Assembly: GCA_900752015.1 (NCBI GenBank) | Contig: CAADTZ010000085.1 | Span: 1-24,231 of the forward strand | Source of the DNA: an uncultured Collinsella sp. | Lineage (GTDB): Bacteria > Actinomycetota > Coriobacteriia > Coriobacteriales > Coriobacteriaceae | Length of the DNA: 24,231 bases | Direction of reading: 5' to 3' | Part shown: one piece after another, positions 1 through 8,304 of the stretch | How the letters are laid out: each line of letters begins with the position of its first letter | Position numbering within the stretch: the stretch's first letter is position 1 | The notes under the pieces: model-generated | Databases searched by the model: none | Seen by the model: the letters and a program-made list of their open reading frames with translations, nothing else | Told to the model about the DNA's origin: nothing | Program-made: the position numbers and the translations under genes

Positions 1-9
1 CCTTTCGAC

Positions 10-38
10 TAGTCATTTAAGAACGTCCCCAATGACTA
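10..38. repeat. GTCCC-core interrupted palindrome, unit 1
   Basis: Eight-base arms TAGTCATT (10-17) and AATGACTA (31-38) enclose a spacer with the core GAACGTCCCC. Almost the same unit, with one changed spacer base, occurs at 24045-24073. Both lie on the outer side of a structured 3' module in the same relative orientation. Other units with different arms but a GTCCC core occur elsewhere in the window. Function unknown; it resembles a REP-type extragenic palindrome. Confidence 0.65.
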
Positions 39-96
39 CCCTACCGTATCCGGAGCAAGGCAACGCCGCAGGCAGAGGACGGACAGCGAGAGACGT

Positions 97-182
97 CCAG
101 AGCGAACAAGTTGGCATGAAAAAGGCAAGGCATAGACCTTCTGGTCATGCCTTGCCTTTTGAATGACAAATTGTCGCTCTGG
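97..182 (-). terminator. Structured 3' module, copy 1, with terminator-like hairpin (end of dnaK operon)
   Basis: Read on the minus strand after hspR, an outer stem pairs CGCTCTGG (175-182) with CCAGAGCG (97-104). It encloses a long hairpin: arm 147-160, loop region 134-146 containing GACC-TTCT-GGTC in plus sense, arm 120-133. The hairpin has a 14-bp stem and a T run on its minus-strand 3' side, as expected for an intrinsic terminator of dnaK-grpE-dnaJ-hspR. The same layout with paired substitutions is present at 19981-20066, which argues that the fold is maintained. Termination itself is inferred. Confidence 0.7.
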
Positions 183-201
183 GCGGCGCGCAGCGTCGAC
201 C

Positions 202-229
202 GGTCCGCCGTTCGTTAGAACGGCGGACC
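202..229 (-). other. 12-bp hairpin abutting the hspR stop codon
   Basis: GGTCCGCCGTTC (202-213) and GAACGGCGGACC (218-229) form a perfect 12-bp stem with a 4-nt loop. The arm ends at the base next to the hspR stop codon (230-232). The corresponding place after the lipoprotein gene (20087-20114) has another perfect 12-bp stem with a 4-nt loop but largely different sequence. It could protect the mRNA 3' end or act with the following terminator module. There is no T run, so alone it is not a terminator. Confidence 0.65.
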
Positions 230-646
230 CTACAAATCCCCTCCGGCACCCAGCAGCTTGCGCATGACTTGCTCGGGGTTGACCGAGCCATCGCGCGGAG
301 CCAGGGCGGTGATCTTCTTCTGCATCTTGTACTCGTGCAGCTCGTCCTCGAGCTGGCGCACGCGGGCACGGAGTTTTTCGTTCTCGCGCTCGCGCTCCTC
401 GGCACGCTCCTTCATGTCGAGGATGCGCACCACGCCGGCAAGGTTGATGCCCTCGTCGGTCAGTTGGTTGATGAGCTCCAGGCGCTCGATATCGGCGCGC
501 GAATACAGACGCGTGTTGCCGCCCGAGCGCTGGGGGTTCACCAGGCCCTTGGACTCGTAGACGCGCAGAGTCTGCGGATGCATGCCGGTCAGCTCGGCCG
601 CCACGCTGATCATGTACAGCGGTTTGTTCCTATTGTCCTCGGCCAT
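230..646 (-). CDS. hspR: HspR, MerR-family heat-shock repressor
   Basis: This 138-residue protein has a MerR-type winged helix-turn-helix at about residues 10-57 (core YMISVAAELTGMHPQTLRVY, then the wing GGNTRLYS). A charged coiled-coil segment (about 76-110) and a short C-terminal tail follow. In actinobacteria HspR represses the dnaK operon from HAIR operators, with DnaK as co-repressor; that role is family knowledge. It is the last gene of dnaK-grpE-dnaJ-hspR, the same order as in Streptomyces, and starts 72 nt after dnaJ. Autoregulation is therefore likely. It is followed at once by a hairpin and a terminator-like module. Confidence 0.93.
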   Translation of the reverse strand: MAEDNRNKPLYMISVAAELTGMHPQTLRVYESKGLVNPQRSGGNTRLYSRADIERLELINQLTDEGINLAGVVRILDMKERAEERERENEKLRARVRQLEDELHEYKMQKKITALAPRDGSVNPEQVMRKLLGAGGDL

Positions 647-718
647 GCTACCTGACCCCTTTCCGTCTCGTTATCGTCCATCATAAGCCCGCAGGCGCGG
701 GCGTGCGCCACGACCGCC

Positions 719-1678
719 CTAGTACGTCGCCTTGTAACGGTTGACTTTCTCGCGGTAGTCGCGCGTGTCGGCCTCGCGCAGCTTGGTCATGGCATCGCGC
801 TCGTCGTCGGACAGGTTCGTGGGGACCTGCACCTTGATCTCGACAAGCAGCGCGCCTGTGCGGCCACGGTGCTTAACATCGGGCGCGCCCATCTCCTTAA
901 AGCGGAACTTTTTGCCCGTCTGGGTGCCCGCCGGTACCTTCAGACGAACCGTCGCCCCGCCGGGCGTGGGCACGTCCACCGTGCAGCCGAGCGCCGCCTC
1001 GTAGACCGAGACCGGTACCTCCATGGTCACGTCGGCACCTTTGCGCTTAAACAGCGGGTGCTCCTCCACGTGCGTGGTCACGACCAGGTCGCCGCGCTCG
1101 CCGCCGGCAACGCCGTACTCGCCGCGACGCTTGTAGCGCAGCTTGCCGCCGTCGACCGCGCCCGCAGGCACCGAGACCGTAATGGTCTGCTGCTCGCCTG
1201 TCGAGGGAATGCGGTAGGTAACCTTGTGCGTCACGCCGCGGAACGCGTCCTCGGCCGTCACATCGACGGTCAGCGACAGGTCGCCGCCCTTGCGAGCACG
1301 GCTGCGGCCCGCTCCGGCATTACCCGCGGCCCCGGCAAAGCCCGAGCCCCAATCGCTGCCCCAGGCGCCGTTGCCGCTAAAGATGCTGTCGAAGATATCG
1401 CCCCAGCCGCTCGCGCCGGCACCGGCGCCGTAGCCACCGCTATACGCGCCGCCCGCGCCCGGCATGCCGCCGAACATGAGCATCTGGTCGTACTCTTTGC
1501 GCTTCTTCTCGTCCGAAAGCGTCTCGTAGGCCTCGCTAATCTCCTTGAACTTGGCCTCGTCGCCGCCGGCATCGGGGTGATATTTTTGCGCGAGCTTGCG
1601 AAACGCGCTCTTGATCTCTTTGTCGGAGGCGCTCTTGGATACGCCCAGGATGTCATAGAAGGTTTTGCCTGCAGCCAT
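719..1678 (-). CDS. dnaJ: DnaJ-type co-chaperone without zinc finger (type II, CbpA-like)
   Basis: The J domain is at residues 5-69 with the HPD motif at 34-36, which stimulates DnaK ATPase. A Gly/Ala-rich linker (about 75-135) and the two C-terminal beta-barrel substrate-binding domains (to about 305) follow. There are no CxxCxGxG repeats, so this is a type II J protein, as in CbpA and some actinobacterial DnaJ paralogues. The ATG at 1678 was chosen because GGAG lies about 6 nt upstream; an in-frame start 11 codons earlier lacks that support. Product length is 319 residues. It lies between grpE and hspR, with a 108-nt leader holding a strong hairpin. Confidence 0.93.
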   Translation of the reverse strand: MAAGKTFYDILGVSKSASDKEIKSAFRKLAQKYHPDAGGDEAKFKEISEAYETLSDEKKRKEYDQMLMFGGMPGAGGAYSGGYGAGAGASGWGDIFDSIFSGNGAWGSDWGSGFAGAAGNAGAGRSRARKGGDLSLTVDVTAEDAFRGVTHKVTYRIPSTGEQQTITVSVPAGAVDGGKLRYKRRGEYGVAGGERGDLVVTTHVEEHPLFKRKGADVTMEVPVSVYEAALGCTVDVPTPGGATVRLKVPAGTQTGKKFRFKEMGAPDVKHRGRTGALLVEIKVQVPTNLSDDERDAMTKLREADTRDYREKVNRYKATY

Positions 1679-1749
1679 CGTAGCTCCTCTCCTGTTACGT
1701 CCGCCGCCCATGCAGACGACGGCTCATGCTTTCATATGGCACTAGGCCA

Positions 1750-1783
1750 GAAAGGGCCCCGGGTGTTGCCCCGGGGCCCTTCT
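1750..1783 (-). terminator. Intercistronic hairpin between grpE and dnaJ
   Basis: A perfect 12-bp GC-rich stem (1752-1763 with 1770-1781, 6-nt loop) begins 5 nt after the grpE stop codon. On the minus strand the stem is followed by only a short T-rich stretch (TTTCT), so it may be a partial terminator or an mRNA-processing stabiliser. Either would lower dnaJ-hspR output relative to dnaK-grpE. The hairpin is directly visible; the effect on expression is inferred. Confidence 0.6.
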
Positions 1784-1786
1784 CAA

Positions 1787-2629
1787 TTACTCCTCGGTGC
1801 TCTCGGCCGTATCGGCCGCGGCATCCTCGGGCGCCGCTTCGGGCTCCGGTGCGGGGCGCTTCTCGCCACCGTAGGTCACCGTCACCATCGCGGAGCGCAG
1901 GATGCGATCCGCCATGCGGTAGCCCTTCTGGTACACGTCGTTGACGGTCTCGTCGTACTGCGATGCGTCCTCGACGCGACCCACAGCCTGATGCTCAAGC
2001 GGATCAAACGCCTCGCCCTTGGGGTCGATGGGCTCAACGCCCTCGTGCGCGAACACGTCGAGCAGCTTGGCATGTACCGCGTCAACGCCATCGACGAACT
2101 GCTTAAAGTCGTCGGAAAGCTCTTGGCTGCGGGCATGGTCGATCGCGCGCTCGATATCGTCGATCACCGGCAACAGCGCGGTGACAAGCTTCTCGGTCGC
2201 GCGCTCGCGCTCGGCAAGGCGCTCGTTGGCGGTGCGGCGACGGAAGTTCTCCCAGTCGGCCTGCAGGCGGGCGGTGCGCTCGGTAGCGTCCTTCGCCTTG
2301 TCCTCGGCGGCCTTCTGAGCCTCTGCCGCAGCGTCGAGCTCATTGCGCACGTCGGCAAGCTCCTTTTGGGCCTGCTCGAACTTGAGCTTAAAGTCGTTGT
2401 CGGCGGCTTCTTCACCGGCGCGGATAGCAGCTTCCACCATCTCGTCCTCGGTCATCGTCGCCTCCTTGTTGGAATCCTCTACCTGGTTCTCGGCAGCCTC
2501 GGCGGCCTCGGCCTCGTTGGCCTCGGTATCGTCGACGGCCTCTACGGGAATCTTCACGTCCTTCTCCTCAGAGTCAACGGGGGCGGCGCCAGCGGCAGCC
2601 GCCTCCGTGCGAGCTTTACGGGCGGACAT
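1787..2629 (-). CDS. grpE: GrpE nucleotide exchange factor of DnaK
   Basis: GrpE releases ADP from DnaK in the cytoplasmic chaperone cycle. The reading frame gives 280 residues: an acidic Ala/Glu-rich N-terminus (1-75), a long coiled coil (about 78-150, including ADWENFRRRTANER) and the C-terminal beta domain with VxVxYQKGY-like and RSAMVTV segments. An acidic tail follows. The start at 2629 sits 2 nt after the dnaK stop, which favours translational coupling. An in-frame ATG at 2455 (codon 59) has a much better ribosome site, AAGGAGG at 5-nt spacing, and would give 222 residues, closer to usual GrpE size. The true start is therefore uncertain. Confidence 0.92.
   Translation of the reverse strand: MSARKARTEAAAAGAAPVDSEEKDVKIPVEAVDDTEANEAEAAEAAENQVEDSNKEATMTEDEMVEAAIRAGEEAADNDFKLKFEQAQKELADVRNELDAAAEAQKAAEDKAKDATERTARLQADWENFRRRTANERLAERERATEKLVTALLPVIDDIERAIDHARSQELSDDFKQFVDGVDAVHAKLLDVFAHEGVEPIDPKGEAFDPLEHQAVGRVEDASQYDETVNDVYQKGYRMADRILRSAMVTVTYGGEKRPAPEPEAAPEDAAADTAESTEE
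2456..2467 (-). promoter_or_regulatory. Strong internal Shine-Dalgarno in grpE
   Basis: On the minus strand AAGGAGG is followed by CGACG and then an in-frame ATG at 2455 (Met59). No comparable site precedes the first ATG at 2629, where only GAGGACAAG lies upstream. The site could be the main GrpE start or produce a second, shorter form. Confidence 0.6.
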
Positions 2630-2631
2630 GA

Positions 2632-4524
<1,893 letters not shown>

Positions 4525-4700
4525 TAGAAATTCCCTCTCTCCTGTGCGTTCGCGCCGCCTCGGCGGTCTGCCGCGCGGTGTTTCGGCTTGTCTTTCAGGA
4601 TGTAGTGTATCCCCTTATGGGCCGGAATATACAAAATCTAAGTCAATTCATATAAGATTTCTTATTGCTGAGAGTTTAGGTTCTCAAATGTGCAGGTAGA
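4525..4700 (-). promoter_or_regulatory. dnaK upstream region with a weak HAIR-like inverted repeat
   Basis: This AT-richer stretch upstream of dnaK should contain its promoter, but I could not fix convincing -35/-10 boxes. TGAGA (4669-4673) and TCTCA (4682-4686) form a short inverted repeat reminiscent of the HspR HAIR operator (TTGAG/CTCAA arms, 7-nt spacer). The arms are incomplete and the spacing is one base too long. A small palindrome, ATAAGA-TT-TCTTAT, lies at 4652-4665. HspR control of this site is inference. Confidence 0.3.
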
Positions 4701-4828
4701 TGCGCTGATTGAGTTCTCGGTAAATCTATCGAGATCTATGTAGAGATGGCTGAGGTGCGAGCCTGAAGCCGTGCAGGGGGTTTTGGAGCGACCCGGGGGA
4801 AGCGTGACCCAGTCTAAGCGTGAATTCC

Positions 4829-4966
4829 GGGTCGCAGTTTTCGCCTGAAAGCCCAACCGGAAACCGTGTTCCGTTTTGAGAGCTGATACTGGGTCGCAGT
4901 TTCCGCTAGCGGGCCCAACCGGAAACTGCGACCCGTTTTCGGCCAAATAACGGGATGCCTTTTCCG
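4829..4966. repeat. Cluster of interrupted palindromes (GGGTCGCAGTTTCCG type)
   Basis: The cluster has a perfect 15-bp inverted repeat: GGGTCGCAGTTTCCG at 4891-4905 and its complement at 4920-4934. A degenerate pair lies upstream (4829-4843 and 4858-4872) and a further half-arm, GGGATGCCTTTTCCG, at 4952-4966. Between units sits a linker of the form TTCGGCCAAATAACGGG, which recurs at 19828-19844. A minus-strand frame across it (4662-4979) is repeat translation, not a gene. This fills most of the gap between dnaK and the ferredoxin gene. Confidence 0.75.
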
Positions 4967-5100
4967 CAAGCGCGCTCAATAGCTCAATATTTCAAGTCAC
5001 CTTTAGCTAACATTTGCGCAGCTCAACGGCCCCACCTGCGCGTTTTTTAGTAAACCTTGGCATACTCGGCGAACGGTATGAAGATGCCGGCCAGAGGGTA

Positions 5101-5128
5101 TTGCAAACGGTCGCTCCCGTGGTATGTT
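5101..5128 (+). promoter_or_regulatory. Candidate promoter of the ferredoxin gene
   Basis: TTGCAA (5101-5106) and TATGTT (5123-5128) are separated by 16 nt, each matching 4 of 6 consensus bases. They lie about 60 nt upstream of the ferredoxin ATG. This is a sequence resemblance only. Confidence 0.4.
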
Positions 5129-5189
5129 TTTGCCCGAATCAAACCGGCGCGCATCGCCTGTAGCGTCGGTCAACAGAGAGGAAACTACC

Positions 5190-5375
5190 ATGGCTCATCC
5201 CGTAATTGATGCCGACGAGTGCATCGCTTGTGGCGTTTGCGTCGACTCCTGCCCCGCTGGCGTTCTGGAGCTCCAGGACGTCGCTACCGTCGCTGACGAG
5301 GACTCCTGCGTCGCCTGTGGCGCTTGCCAGGACGCTTGCCCCGCTGGCGCGATCACCGAGATCGTCGAGGAGTAA
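5190..5375 (+). CDS. Small 2[4Fe-4S] ferredoxin
   Basis: This 61-residue clostridial-type ferredoxin has two motifs, CIACGVCVDSCP and CVACGACQDACP. Together they supply the eight cysteines for two [4Fe-4S] clusters. It would be a cytoplasmic low-potential electron carrier. The start at 5190 follows AGAGAGGA at about 6-nt spacing and gives the normal family length; a longer in-frame version has no ribosome site. It stands alone between a repeat cluster and a bidirectional terminator. Its redox partner cannot be inferred from its neighbours. Confidence 0.95.
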   Translation: MAHPVIDADECIACGVCVDSCPAGVLELQDVATVADEDSCVACGACQDACPAGAITEIVEE

Positions 5376-5415
5376 CAACTCCCCCACCTGCACACTCAAA
5401 AGTACACCGTGCACA

Positions 5416-5453
5416 AAAAGGAGGCCTCCGCATCGCCGCGGAGGCCTCCTTTT
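5416..5453. terminator. Bidirectional terminator between ferredoxin and niaR
   Basis: A perfect 16-bp stem (5416-5431 with 5438-5453) has a 6-nt loop, A-rich on one side and T-rich on the other. It can therefore stop transcription of both convergent units. Confidence 0.88.
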
Positions 5454-5463
5454 GCATTCGTTA

Positions 5464-6009
5464 CTAGGACAGATCATCCTCGTAGGGCATCAGGTCTGCC
5501 AGATAGCCTTTCTCCTTGAGCATGGCCTCGATCTCGTCGAGGGTTTGCTCATCCTCCGCCGCAATGCGATGGAAGTGATAGCCGCTCGTCACCGTTAGTA
5601 GTGGAAAGCTCTTGCCGCTCTCGATATCGTGCAGGTAGCGCTCAACATCGCGACGATTGCGGATGTCCAGGTCGGCCGTGATCTTACCGTACACGCGGTG
5701 ATTGACGATCACGTTGAGCACGGCGCCGCCGGCGTCGACGATACTCGTGAGCTCATCGCCTGCCTGCTCCACGCTATGGCGAACCTTGACCAAGCGCGTG
5801 GGCACGGCGGGGCTGCTGGGGGCCTCCTGCAGCACATAACCACGGTTGGTTGCCACGACATCGTGCCCATCGGCACGCAACAGGGCAATATCCTGAACCA
5901 CGACCTGACGGCTCACGCCAACCTCGCGGGCAAGTGCGCTGCCCGAAACGGGCTCCCTGGCTTCCTCGAGCACGCCCATGATGGCACGACGGCGCTCGCG
6001 GGCGTTCAT
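5464..6009 (-). CDS. niaR: NiaR-like NAD biosynthesis repressor (HTH_11 + 3H domain)
   Basis: The 181-residue protein has an N-terminal winged HTH (about 5-60; SGSALAREVGVSRQVVVQDI) and a C-terminal 3H domain. The 3H residues His78, His104, His145 and His147 are present, with Glu86 near the expected metal position. NiaR proteins bind nicotinic acid as co-repressor and shut off nad genes. The gene overlaps nadC by one base (TAATG), so it is co-translated with the nad operon it probably controls. The inverted repeat over the nadA promoter (9372-9415) is the obvious candidate operator. Confidence 0.9.
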   Translation of the reverse strand: MNARERRRAIMGVLEEAREPVSGSALAREVGVSRQVVVQDIALLRADGHDVVATNRGYVLQEAPSSPAVPTRLVKVRHSVEQAGDELTSIVDAGGAVLNVIVNHRVYGKITADLDIRNRRDVERYLHDIESGKSFPLLTVTSGYHFHRIAAEDEQTLDEIEAMLKEKGYLADLMPYEDDLS

Positions 6010-6869
6010 TATTTACCGTCCAGCAGACGCAGATGCTTAAGCGAGAGGTCGAGAATCGGCGCAGAGTGCGTCAACGCCCCCGAGCTGATAAAGTCAACGC
6101 CCAGATCGGCCAGGGCGCGGATATTGTTGGCGTCCACGTTGCCCGAGCACTCGGTCTTGGCGCGACCGGCGATAAGCTCAATCGCGGCAGCCATGTCATC
6201 GTGGGTCATGTTGTCGAGCATGATGATGTCGGCACCGGCCTCCACGGCCTCGCGCACCATGCTCAGGTTCTCGCACTCGATCTCGACCGTCGTGGTAAAC
6301 GATGCGTGGGCGCGTGCCATCTCGATCGCACGCGTCACACCACCGGCGGCGTCGATATGGTTGTCCTTGAGCATGACAGCCGTCGACAGGTTGTAGCGGT
6401 GGTTGCTGCCGCCACCGATCTCGACCGCGGCCTTCTCGAAGACGCGCATGCCCGGTGTGGTCTTGCGTGTGTCGACAAGCACGGTCTTGGTACCCTCGAG
6501 CGCCGCTGCCATGTTGTGCGTGTAGGTGGCGATACCGCTCATACGCTGCAGATAGTTGAGCGCCACGCGCTCGCCCGAAAGCAGCACTCGCGCGTCGCCG
6601 CGCACCTGGCCCACGTGGTCGCCGGCGTGCACCTCATCGCCATCGACGACATCAAACAGCACCGAGCTCTGCGGATCCAGCAGCTCAAAGGTGCGAGCGA
6701 ACACGTCCAAGCCCGCGATGATGCCATCGGCCTTGGCGATAAGCTCCACCGTGGCGGGGCGCGCCGTGGGGCACACGCTCGCCGTGCTCACGTCCTCAAA
6801 CGTAATGTCCTCGCGCAGGGCCTGCAGGATCAGATCATCGACGACGAGTTTCATAGTAATGGGATTCAT
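6009..6869 (-). CDS. nadC: Nicotinate-nucleotide pyrophosphorylase (quinolinate phosphoribosyltransferase)
   Basis: NadC converts quinolinate and PRPP to nicotinate mononucleotide, CO2 and PPi. The 286-residue protein has the N-terminal ALREDITFEDVS segment and LQRMSGIATYT. The phosphate-binding stretch DTRKTTPGMRVFEKAAV, the EIECEN strand and DNMTHDDM follow in the normal order. The ATG at 6869 was preferred because GGAGG lies 8 nt upstream, overlapping the nadB end. It is third in nadA-nadB-nadC-niaR. Confidence 0.97.
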   Translation of the reverse strand: MNPITMKLVVDDLILQALREDITFEDVSTASVCPTARPATVELIAKADGIIAGLDVFARTFELLDPQSSVLFDVVDGDEVHAGDHVGQVRGDARVLLSGERVALNYLQRMSGIATYTHNMAAALEGTKTVLVDTRKTTPGMRVFEKAAVEIGGGSNHRYNLSTAVMLKDNHIDAAGGVTRAIEMARAHASFTTTVEIECENLSMVREAVEAGADIIMLDNMTHDDMAAAIELIAGRAKTECSGNVDANNIRALADLGVDFISSGALTHSAPILDLSLKHLRLLDGK

Positions 6870-6872
6870 GGT

Positions 6873-8249
6873 CTACTCCTCCACGGCCTGCGTGCCGGCG
6901 GCACGGGCCAAATCATCGATTGCCAGGGTGTCGGCGCTCAGGGCGCGATGGCGTCCATCGAGCGCGGGCTCGCCTGCCTGCTCCACGGCAAGCGACTCGC
7001 CGGTGCGCATGCGCCAAGCAGCGCGGCGACCCCAGACCAGTGCTTCGAGCAGGCTGTTGGAAGCTAGGCGATTCTTGCCGTGAACGCCGTTGCAGGCCGT
7101 CTCGCCGGCGGCGTAGAGCTCGGGCATCGAGGTGCGGCCGTCCTTGTCGACCCACACGCCGCCCATAAAGTAGTGCTGCGTGGGCGTGACAGGAATGGGT
7201 TCATCTAGGATGTCGCGACCGTCCTCAAGGCAGCGCGCGCGGATGTTGGCGAAGTGCCCGGTCACCACGTCGCGCTCGACGGGGGCAAAGCTCAGCCACT
7301 CGTGCTCGGTGCCGTCCTGCTTCATCTGCTCGCGAATAGCGGCGGCGACCACGTCGCGCGGCTGCAGCTCGTCGGTAAAGCGCTCGCCGGCGGCGTTGAG
7401 CAGAATCGCGCCCTCGCCGCGGCAGCTCTCGCTGATCAGGAAGGTGCGGCCCGGCTGCGGCGAGAACAGTCCCGTGGGGTGAATCTGCACGTAGTCAAGA
7501 TGCTCCATCGTAATGCCGTGCTCCTGCGCGATGTAGCAGGCGTCGCCGGTGAGCTGCGGGTAGTTGGTGGAGTGGTCGTATACGCCGCCGATACCGCCCG
7601 TCGCCCACAACGTGTGGCGAGCATGAATCTCAAACGGCTCGCCGGTATGCGCGCCCTCGGCGGCATTTACCAGTTCGTCGGCGGGGCGGACCGAGTTGTC
7701 CTCGTCCACCGCAACAGCGACGACACCAGTGCACACCGTGGCCCCATCGCGCTCGGCCGTCAGGATGTCGGTCATGGCCACGTGCTCAAGAATCTGCACG
7801 TTGTCCAGCTTGCGGACGGCCTGGAGCAACTTGGTCGTGATCTCCTTGCCCGTAATGTCGGCATGGAAGGCGATGCGCGGGCGGCTGTGCGCGCCCTCGC
7901 GGGTAAAGTCGAGGCTGCCGTCGGCCTTGCGCTCAAAGTCCACGCCCATCGCCAGCAGGTCGTTGATGACCGAGCGGCTCGAGCGAATCATGATGTCTAC
8001 GCTCTCGCGGCGGTTCTCGTAGTGACCGGCGTGCATGGTGTCCTCAAAGAAGGCATCGTAGTCCGAGCCCTCGGGAAGCACGCAGATGCCGCCCTGTGCG
8101 AGCATCGAGTCGCACTCGTCGACCGCGCCCTTGGAGAGCATGATCACGCGCGCGCTCGTCGGCAGATTGAGGGCAGCGTATAGGCCCGCCACGCCGCAGC
8201 CGGCAATGACGACGTCGCACTCCATGTCGGGGTATTGCTTGGTTTCCAC
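6873..8249 (-). CDS. nadB: L-aspartate oxidase
   Basis: NadB oxidises L-aspartate to iminoaspartate, which NadA condenses with dihydroxyacetone phosphate. The FAD-binding motif GCGVAGLYAALN is near residues 17-28. SMLAQGGI, the HPTGLFSP active-site stretch, LWATGGIGGVY and NRLASNSLLEALVWGRRAA are all present. At 458 residues it is about 80 shorter than E. coli NadB (about 540), mainly at the C-terminal helical end. The start is a GTG at 8249 behind GGGAGAGGA; the next ATG, 8 codons in, has no ribosome site. Confidence 0.95.
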   Translation of the reverse strand: METKQYPDMECDVVIAGCGVAGLYAALNLPTSARVIMLSKGAVDECDSMLAQGGICVLPEGSDYDAFFEDTMHAGHYENRRESVDIMIRSSRSVINDLLAMGVDFERKADGSLDFTREGAHSRPRIAFHADITGKEITTKLLQAVRKLDNVQILEHVAMTDILTAERDGATVCTGVVAVAVDEDNSVRPADELVNAAEGAHTGEPFEIHARHTLWATGGIGGVYDHSTNYPQLTGDACYIAQEHGITMEHLDYVQIHPTGLFSPQPGRTFLISESCRGEGAILLNAAGERFTDELQPRDVVAAAIREQMKQDGTEHEWLSFAPVERDVVTGHFANIRARCLEDGRDILDEPIPVTPTQHYFMGGVWVDKDGRTSMPELYAAGETACNGVHGKNRLASNSLLEALVWGRRAAWRMRTGESLAVEQAGEPALDGRHRALSADTLAIDDLARAAGTQAVEE

Positions 8250-8266
8250 AGGAATCCTCTCCCTTG

Positions 8267-8301
8267 TGATGTGACTGGGGAACCGCCCCTCATGTCACAT
8301 T
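8267..8301 (-). other. Hairpin in the nadA-nadB intergenic spacer
   Basis: ATGTGAC and GTCACAT arms enclose an inner GGGG/CCCC pairing within the 55-nt spacer, just upstream of the nadB ribosome site. No T run follows. It may stabilise or tune the nadB part of the message; no riboswitch family is recognised. Confidence 0.45.
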
Positions 8302-8304
8302 GTT

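Noticed and set aside
4662..4979. Minus-strand frame of 105 codons upstream of dnaK
   Set aside because: Its translation comes from the palindromic repeat cluster (GSQFPVGP, GNCDP type). Such frames recur wherever the repeat occurs and have no ribosome site.
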